Made by a program: the position numbers and the translations under genes. From positions 22,161,662 through 22,225,661 of the forward strand of contig NC_086283.1 in NCBI RefSeq assembly GCF_021018805.1: a stretch of 64,000 nt of DNA. The letters run 5' to 3'. Positions 1 through 10,668 of the stretch are shown here, one piece after another. The notes below the pieces were generated by a model, which was given only the letters and a program-made list of their open reading frames with translations, searched no databases and had not been told where the DNA came from. This DNA comes from Prinia subflava. Its lineage: Eukaryota > Chordata > Aves > Passeriformes > Cisticolidae. The first letter of the stretch is position 1; each line of letters opens with the position of its first letter.

Positions 1-212
1 CGTGGTCCCCATGGGCAGAGAGACACAACCCAGGGGTGAGGGACGATGGACCTTCTGGTTGAGTGACCATGGTCCCCATGGGTGGAGGGATGTGGTCGCC
101 ATGGGCGAGGGGACACGGTGCCCTCATGGATGTGGGGTTATGCCCTCGTGGTTGAGGGGCCGCGGTGCTCTTGGGGAAAGGGCTGTGACCCCATGGGAGA
201 GGCCACCTTGCC
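1..212. repeat. Degenerate minisatellite, about 23-bp unit
   Basis: About eight or nine imperfect units of roughly 23 bp run head to tail. They resemble GTGGTCCCCATGGGTGAGGGG and are spaced by GGGAC/GGGGC ends. The array starts at or before the left edge. Open frames across it are a by-product of the repeat and GC content; no protein is implied. Confidence 0.6.
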
Positions 213-3200
213 CCAGGTCCTGGGGCTGCAGGTGGCTCAAAGCCTGTGAAGGCAACAGAGGGATGGGAGCGCAGTGGGGCTGAGCAGCTCCTGCCTCCGC
301 CTCTGCCCGCCTCCAGCCCTGCCTTCCCTGGGCACTTTGTTCCCGGCCGCGGGAAGCGGGAGCGGGCACACTCGGCACGGCAGGGCACGGCCAGGGCCGC
401 CCACAGCCCCACGGCATGGCCCCGTCCTGCGTGGGGAACAGGCTCTCCCCGTGGGGGCCCCACTGCTGAGAGCCGCCCAGGTCTGCAGGTGAGCCGGGGC
501 AGCCCCTCTTTGCTGACAGCAGGGACAGCCCTGCCAGGGTCATGCAGTCCCACTGGGCTCCGGGGGCGAGGGTCAGAGGTGGGATCTGCAGGGCTGGATG
601 GGTGCAGGGTGGGGGCCAGCCAGATCTCACCAGCCCTCCACCATTCCCAAATCCCTCTGTATATCCTTCTCTCTAAAACAACAGTTCCTTCCCACTGTGG
701 CCCCCTCCTCTCTTTCATCCTCCTCTCCATCTCCCAGATCTCTGTCTCCTCATGGGTTGAAGCTGCCCTGGTGCTGGAGTGGCTCGTCCTGACACTGTGG
801 GCCCCTGCCCATTCCCAGTGAGGTGGGGGACAGGGACAACCCAGCCAGGGTGGAAGGGAACCCTCACACCCACTCTGCCCAGGGTCCCCTCGGGCCAGGG
901 GATGAGGTGGACAGCAAGGGAAATGCCCGACCCCACTTGTGTCCCCAGGGAGGTGTCCCAGCAGAGCATGCCTTGGCTGCTCTTCCAGGCGAAGGGAAGG
1001 ATTGGAATTAGACCACATCCCCTTGTGCCAAGGCTTTGGCTGCACCAACCACGCGGCGATTAGGGACAAGGGTCCTTCTGCAGGATGTTTTGCATAATTT
1101 CCCCCTGTTTTGCAATTTCCAAGGGCTTAGGCGAGGAGAAAAGCCCTGTTTTTCCCATGCTCCAGCAGCAGCCAGTCCCAGGCTCACCCATCCCCTGGCA
1201 GCAGCTCCAAAATCTGCTATCACCTCCCCTCTCTGAGTTCCTGCCTGCTGCTCCATGATCCCCAACACCATGATTCCCATCCTGTCCCACCAGCAGGACT
1301 GCTCTGGCATTGACTACTCCTTCATTTTACTGGAGCCTTTCCAACACCCTCATGAATCCCCGGGGCAGGGGGAGCCCTCAGATCCCACCAGGACTGGTAC
1401 TGCCAGCAGGGCCAATGGACAGTTCTGGCTGGGCACACCTGAAGGACCAGGAGTCAGGGAAATGCTGCCAATGCTGTGGCCAAGGGCACCATGTGCCCTC
1501 AACGTGTGGCCCATGGCTGGCCCCTGCCCCTGCCACTGGCCCATGGCTATTGCTGCATTTTCCAGGACCCCTTGCTCCTTCCTGGGAAAAATCAGAGGCC
1601 TCTCCAAAGACACCATCCTTGGGGGATGCACCTGCCATGGGCAAGGGGTTCTGCAGTGTTACTTGTACATCCACAAAACGGGCAGAGCAAGAACATCACC
1701 TCTTCCTGCAGCACCTTCCATCTTCCTGCTTTAAGTCCTTTCCCTGCAGTCCCTTTCATCTCCCTGCTCCAAATCCTCTTCCTGCAGCACATTCCATCTC
1801 CCTGTTCCACATCCTTCCCCTCCAGTACCTTCCATCTCTGTGCTCCAACAATCAATCCCAGTTCTTGGCTCACACCTTGATCCCTCCTCAAAAGCCCATG
1901 GCCAAGGATTGCTTTGCTAGGAATGTCAGCAAGGAATAGGAATGGGGCTGGTGGTGATGTGTCCTCAGGCTACAGCAATATGGTTCAGTAATTTCAGTCA
2001 CTGATTTTTGTCCTGACTAAGATGAGGAAACAAGAAACCTGTTAAGATGTAACTTGCCGAATGTCATCTTCTGCATTTCTATACTTTGCTGGTTATCCTC
2101 AAAGGAATGTGCTTGGGAATGGTTAAATCCTGCTGCTGACTGCGCTCAGGCTGTATCAGCTGCCAGAAGTCAGGTGCCTGTGCTCTCCTCTGTGCAGTCC
2201 AGCAGTCCACAGCTGCTCAGGATTTTTCCTTATGCATTTTTCACCCTTGATTATTAACTTTTATTTACTGTCTTCTCCATATATTAATTAATTGGTGACC
2301 TGTGTCACGGACACTGATTTTGGACACTGAACCTGCAACAGCTCTGCTCTGGTCAGGCTCAAGGCTTTGTGTTCCCTTGCACTCATAGGCTGGAAGAGGA
2401 AACTAAATCTCCTGGCCCCTCATGTTGTCAGCAGCCTGGGGACATGTGGCTGCTGGGCCAGGACCACCACTGGCACCTCGCTTGCAAGCTCAGGTTTTCC
2501 TACCACCTGTTTGCCCTCCTGGTTCTGGGAAAACAAACCAACTTCTTCTCACTGTTAATGTTTGATCAGGACCTGCCTGTTGCTCTCTGAACTCATCCCT
2601 GCGATAAAGGCGGGAGCTGTGGCGGGCTGAGAGCCTCAGGGTGTTGGATGTGGGCCCGGAGCTCAGCCCGCAACTCAAACAGAGCCCCGGGAGTGCGGCT
2701 GGAGGGGCACTGTCCCATCTGCCTGCTGAGTCATTTATGAGCATCTCTGTCAACCCCAGGTGTCTCTCCAAGCAGGGCGTGGCAGGGATGATCCCACAGA
2801 TACACCTATGAGATATTCCTGCTGGGAGAAACCTGCACATCCTCAGGGCAAAGGGAAACTAGAAGTGGGATGATGAGGGAGCCAAGGGAGGAAGGAGCCT
2901 GAGAGAATGTGTCCTTCCACCTTGTAGCACCAGCTCCAGCTAAGTTGCATCCCTGAGCCCTGAGTCCTCCCCTGTCCTGGTGCACGTCACCTCCTGGATG
3001 AGCTCTGGACTAAGGGAATTGGAGATGCTCCCACATTCCCTTCATCAAATATGGCTTGGCTACACCCAGGTCTCCACCAGCAGCACAGCAGCTCCTACTC
3101 CCAGGTTACTCATCCAGGCATCCATCCTCTATTGGAGGAATCATTTCACAAGGGTGTGGAGGGGTCAAGGCACAGGCACAGCCCTCACCGGTCCTTTGCT

Positions 3201-4020
3201 GGACACCCCCTCCCTTTTCCCTTGAGAAGAGAGTAAGGAACTTTGACAGTTTGTCCTCGTGCTGGCTTCCCAGGAATTCACAGATCCCAGCCTTTAATCC
3301 TAGCACAGCACAGGAGAGAACGTCCTGCCTGCCTTGTGAACTTGCTCTGCCTTGAGCTGGGACTTGGCTCTGGCAGCTCCTCTCCATAGGGCTCAGCTCA
3401 TCCCTTCCCTGTGGACAACACCCGGCAGCCAGCGGCTCCTCGCTGTCCAGGGACACTCTGTCCCAAAGGTTCCCCTAACAGCCCCCCAAGGATCTCTCTG
3501 GGCAGCAACATTCCCCCAGACAAGCCTTTCTTCTCCTCCCGCCTTCCTTCTCCCAAGCAGCCCTCCGGGAGCAGCGGCATTGTCAGGATGGTGCCAATTA
3601 GGCTGAGGCAGCTTCCAAGAGGCTGCGCTGGCCCCGGCCGGGGGTAGCTGGTGCTCATCAGGGTCTCATTGTTCGGCGGCCGTGGGGCTGTGCCTGGCGG
3701 GGCCGGCGCGGGGCTCTGTCCCCGGCCCGCTCCCGGCTGCCTGCGCCGGCTCCGAGGGCGGATTAATGAGTGATTAATGTCGGTGCAGGGGCTGCGGAGG
3801 GGAGGCTTTGCCAAGTGCACGGCCCCCGCCCCCGGCTCCCCACGAGGCCCAAACACGCGCAAGTTGAGGAAAACCAGAGAACCATCAAAGTGGCCGGAGC
3901 TCCTGGAGGGGGAGGAAATCTGGCAGCTTTGGCTCCCTTCCACGCTTTGTGTCTGACAGTGGTCGCAATCAGTGACTAGTGTACTTTTATGAACTGTTCC
4001 TTAGGTCTGGCTGGCACAAC
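213..4020. other. Intergenic flank left of P2RY4, no recognised exon
   Basis: In mammals ARR3 lies on this side of P2RY4, but I could read no arrestin peptide here in any frame. The stretch holds GC-rich unique sequence, a 38-bp tandem repeat (1697-1848) and, at about 3640-3900, a CpG-richer patch that could carry the P2RY4 promoter or a 5' non-coding exon. A good splice-acceptor sequence (pyrimidine-rich, ending TTAG at 4001-4004) lies just before the P2RY4 start, which suggests an upstream untranslated exon somewhere in this stretch. I could not place it. Confidence 0.5.
1697..1848. repeat. Tandem repeat, about 38-bp unit, four copies
   Basis: Four imperfect copies follow one another. Each contains a core like TTCCTGCAGCACCTTCCATC followed by TCCCTGCTCC, with unit spacing of about 38 bp. 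It is a pyrimidine-rich minisatellite in the flank of P2RY4. Nothing suggests it is transcribed. Confidence 0.65.
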
Positions 4021-5145
4021 ATGGGCACTCCGGTGAGGATGTTCCCAGTTTCCCCGTGGACACCAACGCCGGCTCCCTGGCCAGGAGGGAACACCACAGC
4101 AGCACCCGAGGCAAAGTGTGTCTTCAACGAAGAGTTCAAGTTCATCCTGCTGCCTGTCTCCTATGGCATCGTCTTTGTGGTGGGGCTGCCCCTCAACTCC
4201 TGGGCCCTGTGGATGTTCATCTCCAGGATGAGGCCCTGGAATGCCACCACCACCTACATGGTCAACCTGGCCCTCTCGGACACGCTCTACGTCCTGTCCC
4301 TGCCCACCCTGGTCTATTATTACGCCGACCGCAACAATTGGCCCTTCGGGACGGGGCTTTGCAAGATGGTGCGGTTCCTCTTCTACGCCAACCTCTACAG
4401 CAGCATCCTCTTCCTCACCTGCATCAGCGTGCACCGCTACATGGGCATCTGCCACCCCATCCGCTCCCTCAAGTGGGTGAAGACCAAGCACGCCCGCATC
4501 ATCTGTGTGGCAGCCTGGCTCATGGTCGTCATCTGCCTCATCCCCAACCTCATCTTCGTTACCACCAGCTCCAAGGGCAACATCACCCTGTGCCACGACA
4601 CCACCAGGCCCGAGGAGTTCGACCACTACGTGCACTACAGCTCCTCCGTCATGGCCCTGCTCTTCGGGGTGCCCTTCCTGGTCATCGTGCTGTGCTACTG
4701 CCTGATGGCCAAGCGGCTCTGCAAGTCCAGCTTCTCCAGCCCCAGCCTCCGGATGCCCTCCTACAAGAGGCGTTCCATCAAGATGATCATCGTGGTGCTG
4801 GCCGTCTTCGCCATCTGCTTCGTGCCCTTCCACATCACCCGCACCCTCTACTACACCTCCCGGTACTTCCAGGCCGACTGTCAGACCCTTAACATCATCA
4901 ACTTCACCTACAAGATCACGCGGCCCCTGGCCAGCATCAACAGCTGCCTTGACCCCATCCTGTACTTCATGGCTGGGGACAAGTACCGGGGCTGGCTGCG
5001 CCGCGGGGCCGCCCAGCGCCTCCGGCCCATGCCCACGCTGGACCTGGCCCTGGTGTCACCCTTCACAGACAATGTCACGGACGGCAGCCACATTGCCCGT
5101 GTCACCCGAGGGACCGGGACAGCACGCAGCGGAGGAGGGTGCTGA
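4021..5145 (+). CDS. P2RY4: P2Y purinoceptor 4 (nucleotide GPCR)
   Basis: This encodes a plasma-membrane, G-protein-coupled receptor for extracellular nucleotides (in mammals chiefly UTP, with ATP effects that differ by species). The reading frame is uninterrupted, 374 aa, close to the 365 aa of human P2RY4. Seven hydrophobic segments are visible from about residue 42. The family marks are present: the N-terminal stretch CVFNEEFKFILLPVSY, HRY in place of DRY (138-140), C114 and C191 for the extracellular disulfide, CHDTTRPEEFDHYVH in loop 2, the nucleotide-contact helix FVPFHITRT (267-275), and DPILY in helix 7 (311-315). Possible N-glycosylation sites are N24 and N187. I chose ATG 4021 because it follows an acceptor-like TTAG; an upstream in-frame GTG at 3979 is not credible. 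P2RY4 is preferred to P2RY2 because of these peptides and the IGBP1/EDA neighbours. Confidence 0.93.
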   Translation: MGTPVRMFPVSPWTPTPAPWPGGNTTAAPEAKCVFNEEFKFILLPVSYGIVFVVGLPLNSWALWMFISRMRPWNATTTYMVNLALSDTLYVLSLPTLVYYYADRNNWPFGTGLCKMVRFLFYANLYSSILFLTCISVHRYMGICHPIRSLKWVKTKHARIICVAAWLMVVICLIPNLIFVTTSSKGNITLCHDTTRPEEFDHYVHYSSSVMALLFGVPFLVIVLCYCLMAKRLCKSSFSSPSLRMPSYKRRSIKMIIVVLAVFAICFVPFHITRTLYYTSRYFQADCQTLNIINFTYKITRPLASINSCLDPILYFMAGDKYRGWLRRGAAQRLRPMPTLDLALVSPFTDNVTDGSHIARVTRGTGTARSGGGC

Positions 5146-5645
5146 GGGGGTTCTGTAGCCTCAGCCTAGGGCTCCGGGAGCTGCAGCCCCTCAGGGCTCC
5201 ATGTGGGCACTCCCAAGTCCCCAGAGCCGAGCTGTCCCTGCCCAGCCCGCAGGGCTGAGGGCTGGAGGCCACAGGCTGGTCCCAGCCCTGCCCTGAGACG
5301 CTGTGGGAGGAGGGTGCTGGTGCTGGTGCTGGTCAGGAGAGCCACCGGGCACTCATGGGAATGAGAAGGACACTGAGGGGGCTCTTTTGGAGCAGCAGGC
5401 TGGTGTTCCATCTCTGGAATTCCTGGGGATACATGGGGCTGACAAGTCTCTGAAGAGAAGGGACACTGGTACCTCCCTGGGCAGGCACTGCTCTTCCAGA
5501 TGACTCAGTGGTGATATGCAGGGACCAGACTGAACCTGGGGACAGAGCCCACACTGGGCGGGTTCTCAGAGATGTCCCTATCACACTGCTGGCTTTGGCA
5601 GAGAGGGAGTGACACGGCCTGGGGCACTTGCTGTCCATGACCCCC

Positions 5646-5651
5646 AATAAA
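5646..5651 (+). terminator. Polyadenylation signal of P2RY4
   Basis: Canonical AATAAA, 500 bp after the P2RY4 stop codon and on the same strand. It implies a 3' UTR of about 0.5 kb. The next gene to the right is on the other strand, so the two genes converge here. Confidence 0.65.
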
Positions 5652-5669
5652 ACCACCTTTCCTCTCTAC

Positions 5670-6965
5670 ACTCGGGCCTGTTTCTCCCTGCAGCATAAGG
5701 AAGAGGGACGAGACAATCACACTCAGCCCGGAGAAAATCCTCTGGGGCAGGTCTGGAAGGATGAGCTGGAGCTCCCGTGGTGACAGGAAGGCTCTTGGGA
5801 ATTTCCCTTTATGGGTGTTTGCTTCTCAAATGTTTACCCAGCCCTTTTGTTTGACCAAGTGCCTGCGCAGAGCCGAGCTCTGAGATTGGTATCAGTGCTG
5901 TTGACTCTCCCATGCCAGCCTGGCAGGCATGGGACAGGGACAGGCCTGTCCCCACTCCAAGAGCCCCAGGAGAGGCTGTCCCCATCACTCCCTGCAAGTC
6001 CTGCCAGCACATGCCCAAGAAAGGGGCACACAGAGTGTCGCTGGGGTGTCACACCCCAGCCACAACACCAGTCACACACAGTCCTGTCCCACAAGAGCTG
6101 CGCAGGGGAAGGAGAGTGCCCCAGACATCCCTGTCCCACCCAGAGAGACCCTCACTCACCACTGGGCCAAAAGCAGAGAGAGCAGGAGATCGCCCCCTGA
6201 GCCCAGTCAAACCAGTAAGAGCTGCCCCTCAACTCCCATTATACCCAACGTGGCCCAGGTGCACCTGGGAGCTGCTTGGCTGCTCCCAAGTGGGTGCAAG
6301 GGGCCCTACCAAACACTGCCCCAGCTGGAGATGGGACTGCCAGGGAAGGGACATGGCGAGGTGGCAAGGGCACCCACATGGGCAGTGCAGGGGTACTGCC
6401 ACAGTGCTGCCAGTCCCAACATCTAGAACACACACAGACAGGTGTTGGGAGGTTGGAAATCTGTATTGGGTATGGAGATGGCAGGAAAGGCTCATCTGGG
6501 GCCGTATGGTCCTGGCTCAGGCCACATCCACAGGTCCCCAAGGTCCCCCCAGGAGTGTCCCCCTTCCACCCTAGGGTGGGTTGTCCCCCCCAGGCTGGTC
6601 CCACTCATCATCAGGATGCCAACCCAAAAACCCCACATCAATCCCACCTCCCATGACACCCCTCCCTCCACTTATGGTGACCTGGTTATCCCCAGGGGCC
6701 TGGGCCCGTTGCTGGCCCCAGCCCCACACCAGCCCCTTGCAGGGAACAGCTGTGTCACCCGCATCCCCTCCAAACCCCTTGCAAGAGGTAGCCTTTCCCA
6801 ATCTTCCCCTCCAAAGTTTCCCCCTGTCCTCCCACCTCCCCCTCAATTCCGAGGAACACAAGTCCAGAGCGGGGACTGTCCCCTGCATATCCCCCATGCC
6901 AGGCTGGCTGAAATTCCCCCTGCAAGAGCCCTCATGAGCCAGGGCCGGGCCAGTGCCGGTGGCAC
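5670..6965. other. Intergenic stretch between two convergent genes
   Basis: GC-rich unique sequence between the P2RY4 3' UTR and the stop codon of the acyltransferase. Part of it must be the acyltransferase 3' UTR, but I see no clear AATAAA on the minus strand, so its end is undefined. No coding exon recognised. Confidence 0.5.
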
Positions 6966-9900
6966 TCAGAGGATGTGCAGCTCGTCTGACTCGGACAGCC
7001 CATACTTGGTCTTGTTCTCGTTGAAGAGCTTGAGCAGGGCCTGGATGTAGAGCTCGTGGTACCGGTCCACCAGCTCCCGGCTCGGGTTCTCCACCTTGGG
7101 CACTGGCACCGGCTCTCCCACTGCCGGCAGGGGACGGGGTCAGTGTGGGGTGGTGGCGACACACTCGGCTCGCTGGGGACACGACCCGGGAGGTGCCTTC
7201 CACACTGGGGAGCGTCCCCTCGGCCCCCTACCCTGGGGACCGCCAGCCCCACTGCTCACCCACGGTGGTGATGGGTCTGGCGTAGGGCAGAAAGCCGTGG
7301 GAGCGGCAGGAGGTGATGCCGCGGCCGTAGAAGAGGCAGGGAGCGAAGCCTATCATCTTCTGGAAGCGCCGCTGGACGCTCCTCATCCAGCTGCCCTCCT
7401 CAAAGACCACCTGGCGGAAGAGGTCGTTCTCCCCAAAGGAGAAGGACGGGACGAGGAAGGCCCTGAGGAGGGGACACGGTGGGTGGTGACGGGGACCGCC
7501 GGGACCCGCGGGGGCGGCAGTGCTGGTGACCCAGCCGTGACCCACCCGTGCCGCAGGGCCATGCGGACGAAGCCCTTGCGGTTCTTGAGGATGAGCGTGG
7601 TGACGCCGGGCCGGCAGGACAGTGACTCGGCCGCGCCGCCGATGACGATGGCCACCGCGTTGCCGGTGCCTTTCTGGGACAGCAGGTACCCGATGGCGCG
7701 GCGGGTCACCGGGAACAGCCCTACGGCGGGATGGAGCACCGGGGCTGCGGCACTGCGGTGCCCGGGCGCCCGGCAGGGACCGCCGAGGGTCCCCCCGAGC
7801 GGTGGCACCTGGTGGGACCAGGGCAAGGACAGTGCAAGGGCTCCCTCTGCTGCGGGCAGGGAGTGGGAAAGGTGTGGGCAGGGAGCGCTGAGGGCAGCGT
7901 GGGGACACCGAGGGCGGAGGGTGCAGAGAGCGTGTAGGCAAGGAGCGGGCAAGGCGTAGGAGCGGTACAGACAGGGTGTAGGCGAGGTGCGGGCAGGCTG
8001 CGAGCAAGGTGAAGGTGCAGCTCGGGCGTGGTGCAGGCAGGGTGTGGGCAAGGAGCAGACCAGGTGCGAGGTGAAGCTGTCGCTCAGGCACAATGCAAGC
8101 AGAGCAGCATCCCTGCCCTGCCTCTTCCCGGCAGCACCGTGCGTCCCGTGCTTCCCTCAGAGGGACCAGGGCCCTCCCGGAGCCCCCTGCCCCTGGGCAG
8201 GGGCTCTGGGCAGCCCCAGTCGAGCTGGGCAGGGCAGGCAGCGCTCACCCCCACTCATCAGGTACTCCCGAAACACGGGCAGGCGGAAATTTCCGGCCAG
8301 CGTGGTGAGGAAGGAGTGGATGCCCGGGAAGAGCTCCTCGAAGCCCGTTGAGCCCGTGATGAAGTTGCAGAAGGCGCCGACGCAGAGGATGCCGTGAGGG
8401 TGTGAACCGATGATGTAGTTGTGTCTGGGGGACAGGTCGTGTGTCTTCACCAGCTGCGGGGACAAAAGGAGTCACGGGAACGTGAGGGTGGCACCTCCTT
8501 TTGGGTGCTCCCACCCCGTCCCGGCGCCGTACCTTCACCGGGAAATAATCCCGAAAGTGCTTCCACACGGTCCATCGCCGCAGGCACGGCAGCCTCCTGC
8601 CACCTGTAAAGCCGGGAGGGGCCCCAGGAGATGACGCCCAGCCCAGCGGGCAGCAGGATCCAAGGGAAACGCTCCCCGCGGACCCGCTGCATCCCTCCTC
8701 CCGCCGTGGTGCTGGTGAAGAGGGAGTGGGGGCAAGGAGCAGGGCGGGATGTGGTGCTCTCCACATTCTGGGAGGGACCTGAAGAAAGGTGGACCCCAGC
8801 CCCATCCTGCTGCAAAGCCGGAGGAAGCGGAGACATGGTTACCACACCTTTCTCTGGCGTGTCCCAGTCGAAGATGATCCATGCCAGGTAGAGCATGGGG
8901 ATGAGCCAGAGGCTGGTGAACAACAAGTAGATGAGGACCAGGAGGCTGACGGTTCCTGCGGGAGCCAGGCACGGGGTGAGCGGGTGTGTGGCCCTCTCGG
9001 GACCCCCCTCAGCCTCATGCTCACTCACCCAGCAGCAAGAAGCTGAGTACCCACTGCAGCACGGCCAGGAGCTGGAGCGCGGAGCCCACGTCGCGCTGCG
9101 AGGGCCAGGGCACGGCCAGCAGCGTCCTCAGGGCAGTCTGGAGGCTGGCCCGGCTGCCTGCGGAGAGGGGGACACGGCCCCCGCCCAAAATAGCATGGCT
9201 CGTACACGGGTGGGGCCACCGGGCTGCCGGGGAGCACCCAGGGGTGCCAGTGGGAGATGGGGTGGGAAGGATGAGCAGCTGGGGAGGAGGGATGGGATGT
9301 GGGGGGTGGAATTGAGGAGGCTTATCCCCAGGAAGCTCTGGACCACTCCAGGAGGTGGCCCTGGGCAGTCAGGGCTGCTCCTAGAGCAGGGAGCACCTGG
9401 GCACCCCTAAGCCCAAAAGCTCCCTCTACCAGCGGGGCCGAGAGCAGCGGCACATCCCGCTCCATGCCCAGTTCCCAAGGGCTGGGACCATTCCCATTCC
9501 TGCCTTGGAGTGCTCACAGGGGATTTGGGGATTTCTCAGCTGGCACAGCAGGGAGGCACCACCCCCAGCAAGTGCCAAGGCCAGCAGCAAGGCCAAGCCA
9601 GGGTGGCTGGGGGTGGCCGTCCCACTCTGTCCCCACAGGGACATGCTGCTGGCAGCGCAGCCACTTCACTCCCCCTGCCACCCCTTCCCTCCAGCCGATC
9701 TTGGTGAACCATTAACCTCCCCGGGCTGGGAGCCAGGATCCAAACTCCAAGCCTGGCCCCATCCCTGCTCCCCAAAATGGGCCTGAAGTGCCGGCCCTGC
9801 CAGTGGAGCACTCCTGGCCAAAGGTCCTCACGCTGAGACCACCCCAGAGAGCCACCAGAGTGCCACAAAAGCCTTGTTTTCTTGGGAAAACAACCCCAAA

Positions 9901-10668
9901 TCTGCATGTTGGCCAGACAGATGATCAGGGGGACACAGAAGTAGCCCTGTCCCTGTGGCTCCCCAAGCCAAAGATCCTTGGGTCAGAGGAGAACCACCAA
10001 CCCCTGGTTCAGGAAGCTGGTGGAGGTTCAGTTCTTCCTAGCTCAATCCAAACCAGGAATGGGACAAGTTAAATAAATTAAACACTGGAGCCATCTCTGG
10101 CAATTGGGGGATTTTTCCAGTGGGGAATTTTTATCCTTTTCTCCCATGCAGCATGCTGGTCTCTGAGTGACCCTTTCCGCCCACTACTCATGCCCAAAAT
10201 CCCAGCCACCTGCAGAACCCAGCCCTTGTTGCAGGGAACAGAGGTCTTCCCAGCAAACTTGTGCCCACCAAACAGTTGCTGTTTAATGTCCTTTTCCTGG
10301 CTCCTATTCCAAAAGCCCCATTAATGTCCACACTGCAGACTCAGAGAACCCCCCAGGGCTCTGCCGTCAGCCCCATCCACAGGAGCCTCTGCAAACCCAA
10401 CATTCGGAATTTGAAGGAGAATCCTGTGTGTAACATTCCCAAATGTCATCCAAAATTTCATCCCTGTGGAGCAACTGTGCGTTTTCCTGTGGAGGTCTCC
10501 TCAAATCGCTCTCAACACCCCCTTTCTCCTCAGCACTCCCAAGCAAGCAGAGAAACAGAAACAACCACCAGTCCCTCACACTGCTGGAGAACCAGGAATC
10601 ACCCCAACACGTTTTGGGAATCTCTTACCACTGAGATTCTGGGAGCAGGCTGCTATGATGGTTTTCAT
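6966..10668 (-). CDS. DGAT2L6: DGAT2-family acyltransferase (DGAT2L6/AWAT locus), 8 exons
   Basis: This is an ER-membrane acyl-CoA acyltransferase of the DGAT2/MOGAT/AWAT family, making triacylglycerol or wax esters. Exons in transcript order are 10629-10668, 9029-9157, 8848-8955, 8533-8603, 8249-8453, 7546-7720, 7260-7462 and 6966-7120; all phases join and give 361 aa. Visible marks: start MKTIIAACSQNLSG behind a GCCACC Kozak, membrane hairpin (about residues 44-82), FDWDTPEKGGRR, catalytic HPHG (134-137), AGNFRLPVFREYLMSG, GGAAES, RKGFVRMALRHG, SFGEND and PITTVVGEP. The position next to IGBP1 and P2RY4 matches DGAT2L6/AWAT1 in mammals, and LVKTHDLSP is shared with DGAT2L6. However, the N terminus is like DGAT2 (388 aa) rather than human DGAT2L6 (337 aa). 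Substrate (diacylglycerol or wax alcohol) cannot be told from sequence, and the symbol is positional. Confidence 0.9.
7850..8075. repeat. G-rich minisatellite-like tract in acyltransferase intron 5
   Basis: Irregular repeats of 20-30 bp built from GGGCAAGGAGCGGGC / GTGTAGGCGAGGTGCGGGC-type units. The tract lies wholly inside the intron between exons 7546-7720 and 8249-8453. Its open frames carry repetitive Pro/Arg/Cys-rich peptides and are not coding. Confidence 0.5.

Noticed and set aside
124..1939. Several 90-210-aa frames at the left end
   Set aside because: They cross minisatellites and GC-rich sequence, and no arrestin (ARR3) or other family peptide could be read in them.
3979..4020. 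N-terminal extension of P2RY4 from an upstream GTG
   Set aside because: Not an ATG, and it crosses a sequence that looks like a splice acceptor; the first ATG is at 4021.
3976..4833. 285-aa open frame antisense to P2RY4
   Set aside because: A GC-rich antisense shadow of a receptor gene; the peptide is a low-complexity Gly/Asp/His/Val mix with no domain.
9128..9465. Nearer candidate first exons for the acyltransferase (ATG at 9465, or at 9192 just upstream of exon 2)
   Set aside because: The donor phase or frame does not match exon 2, whereas the 10629-10668 exon matches in phase and in its DGAT2-like peptide.
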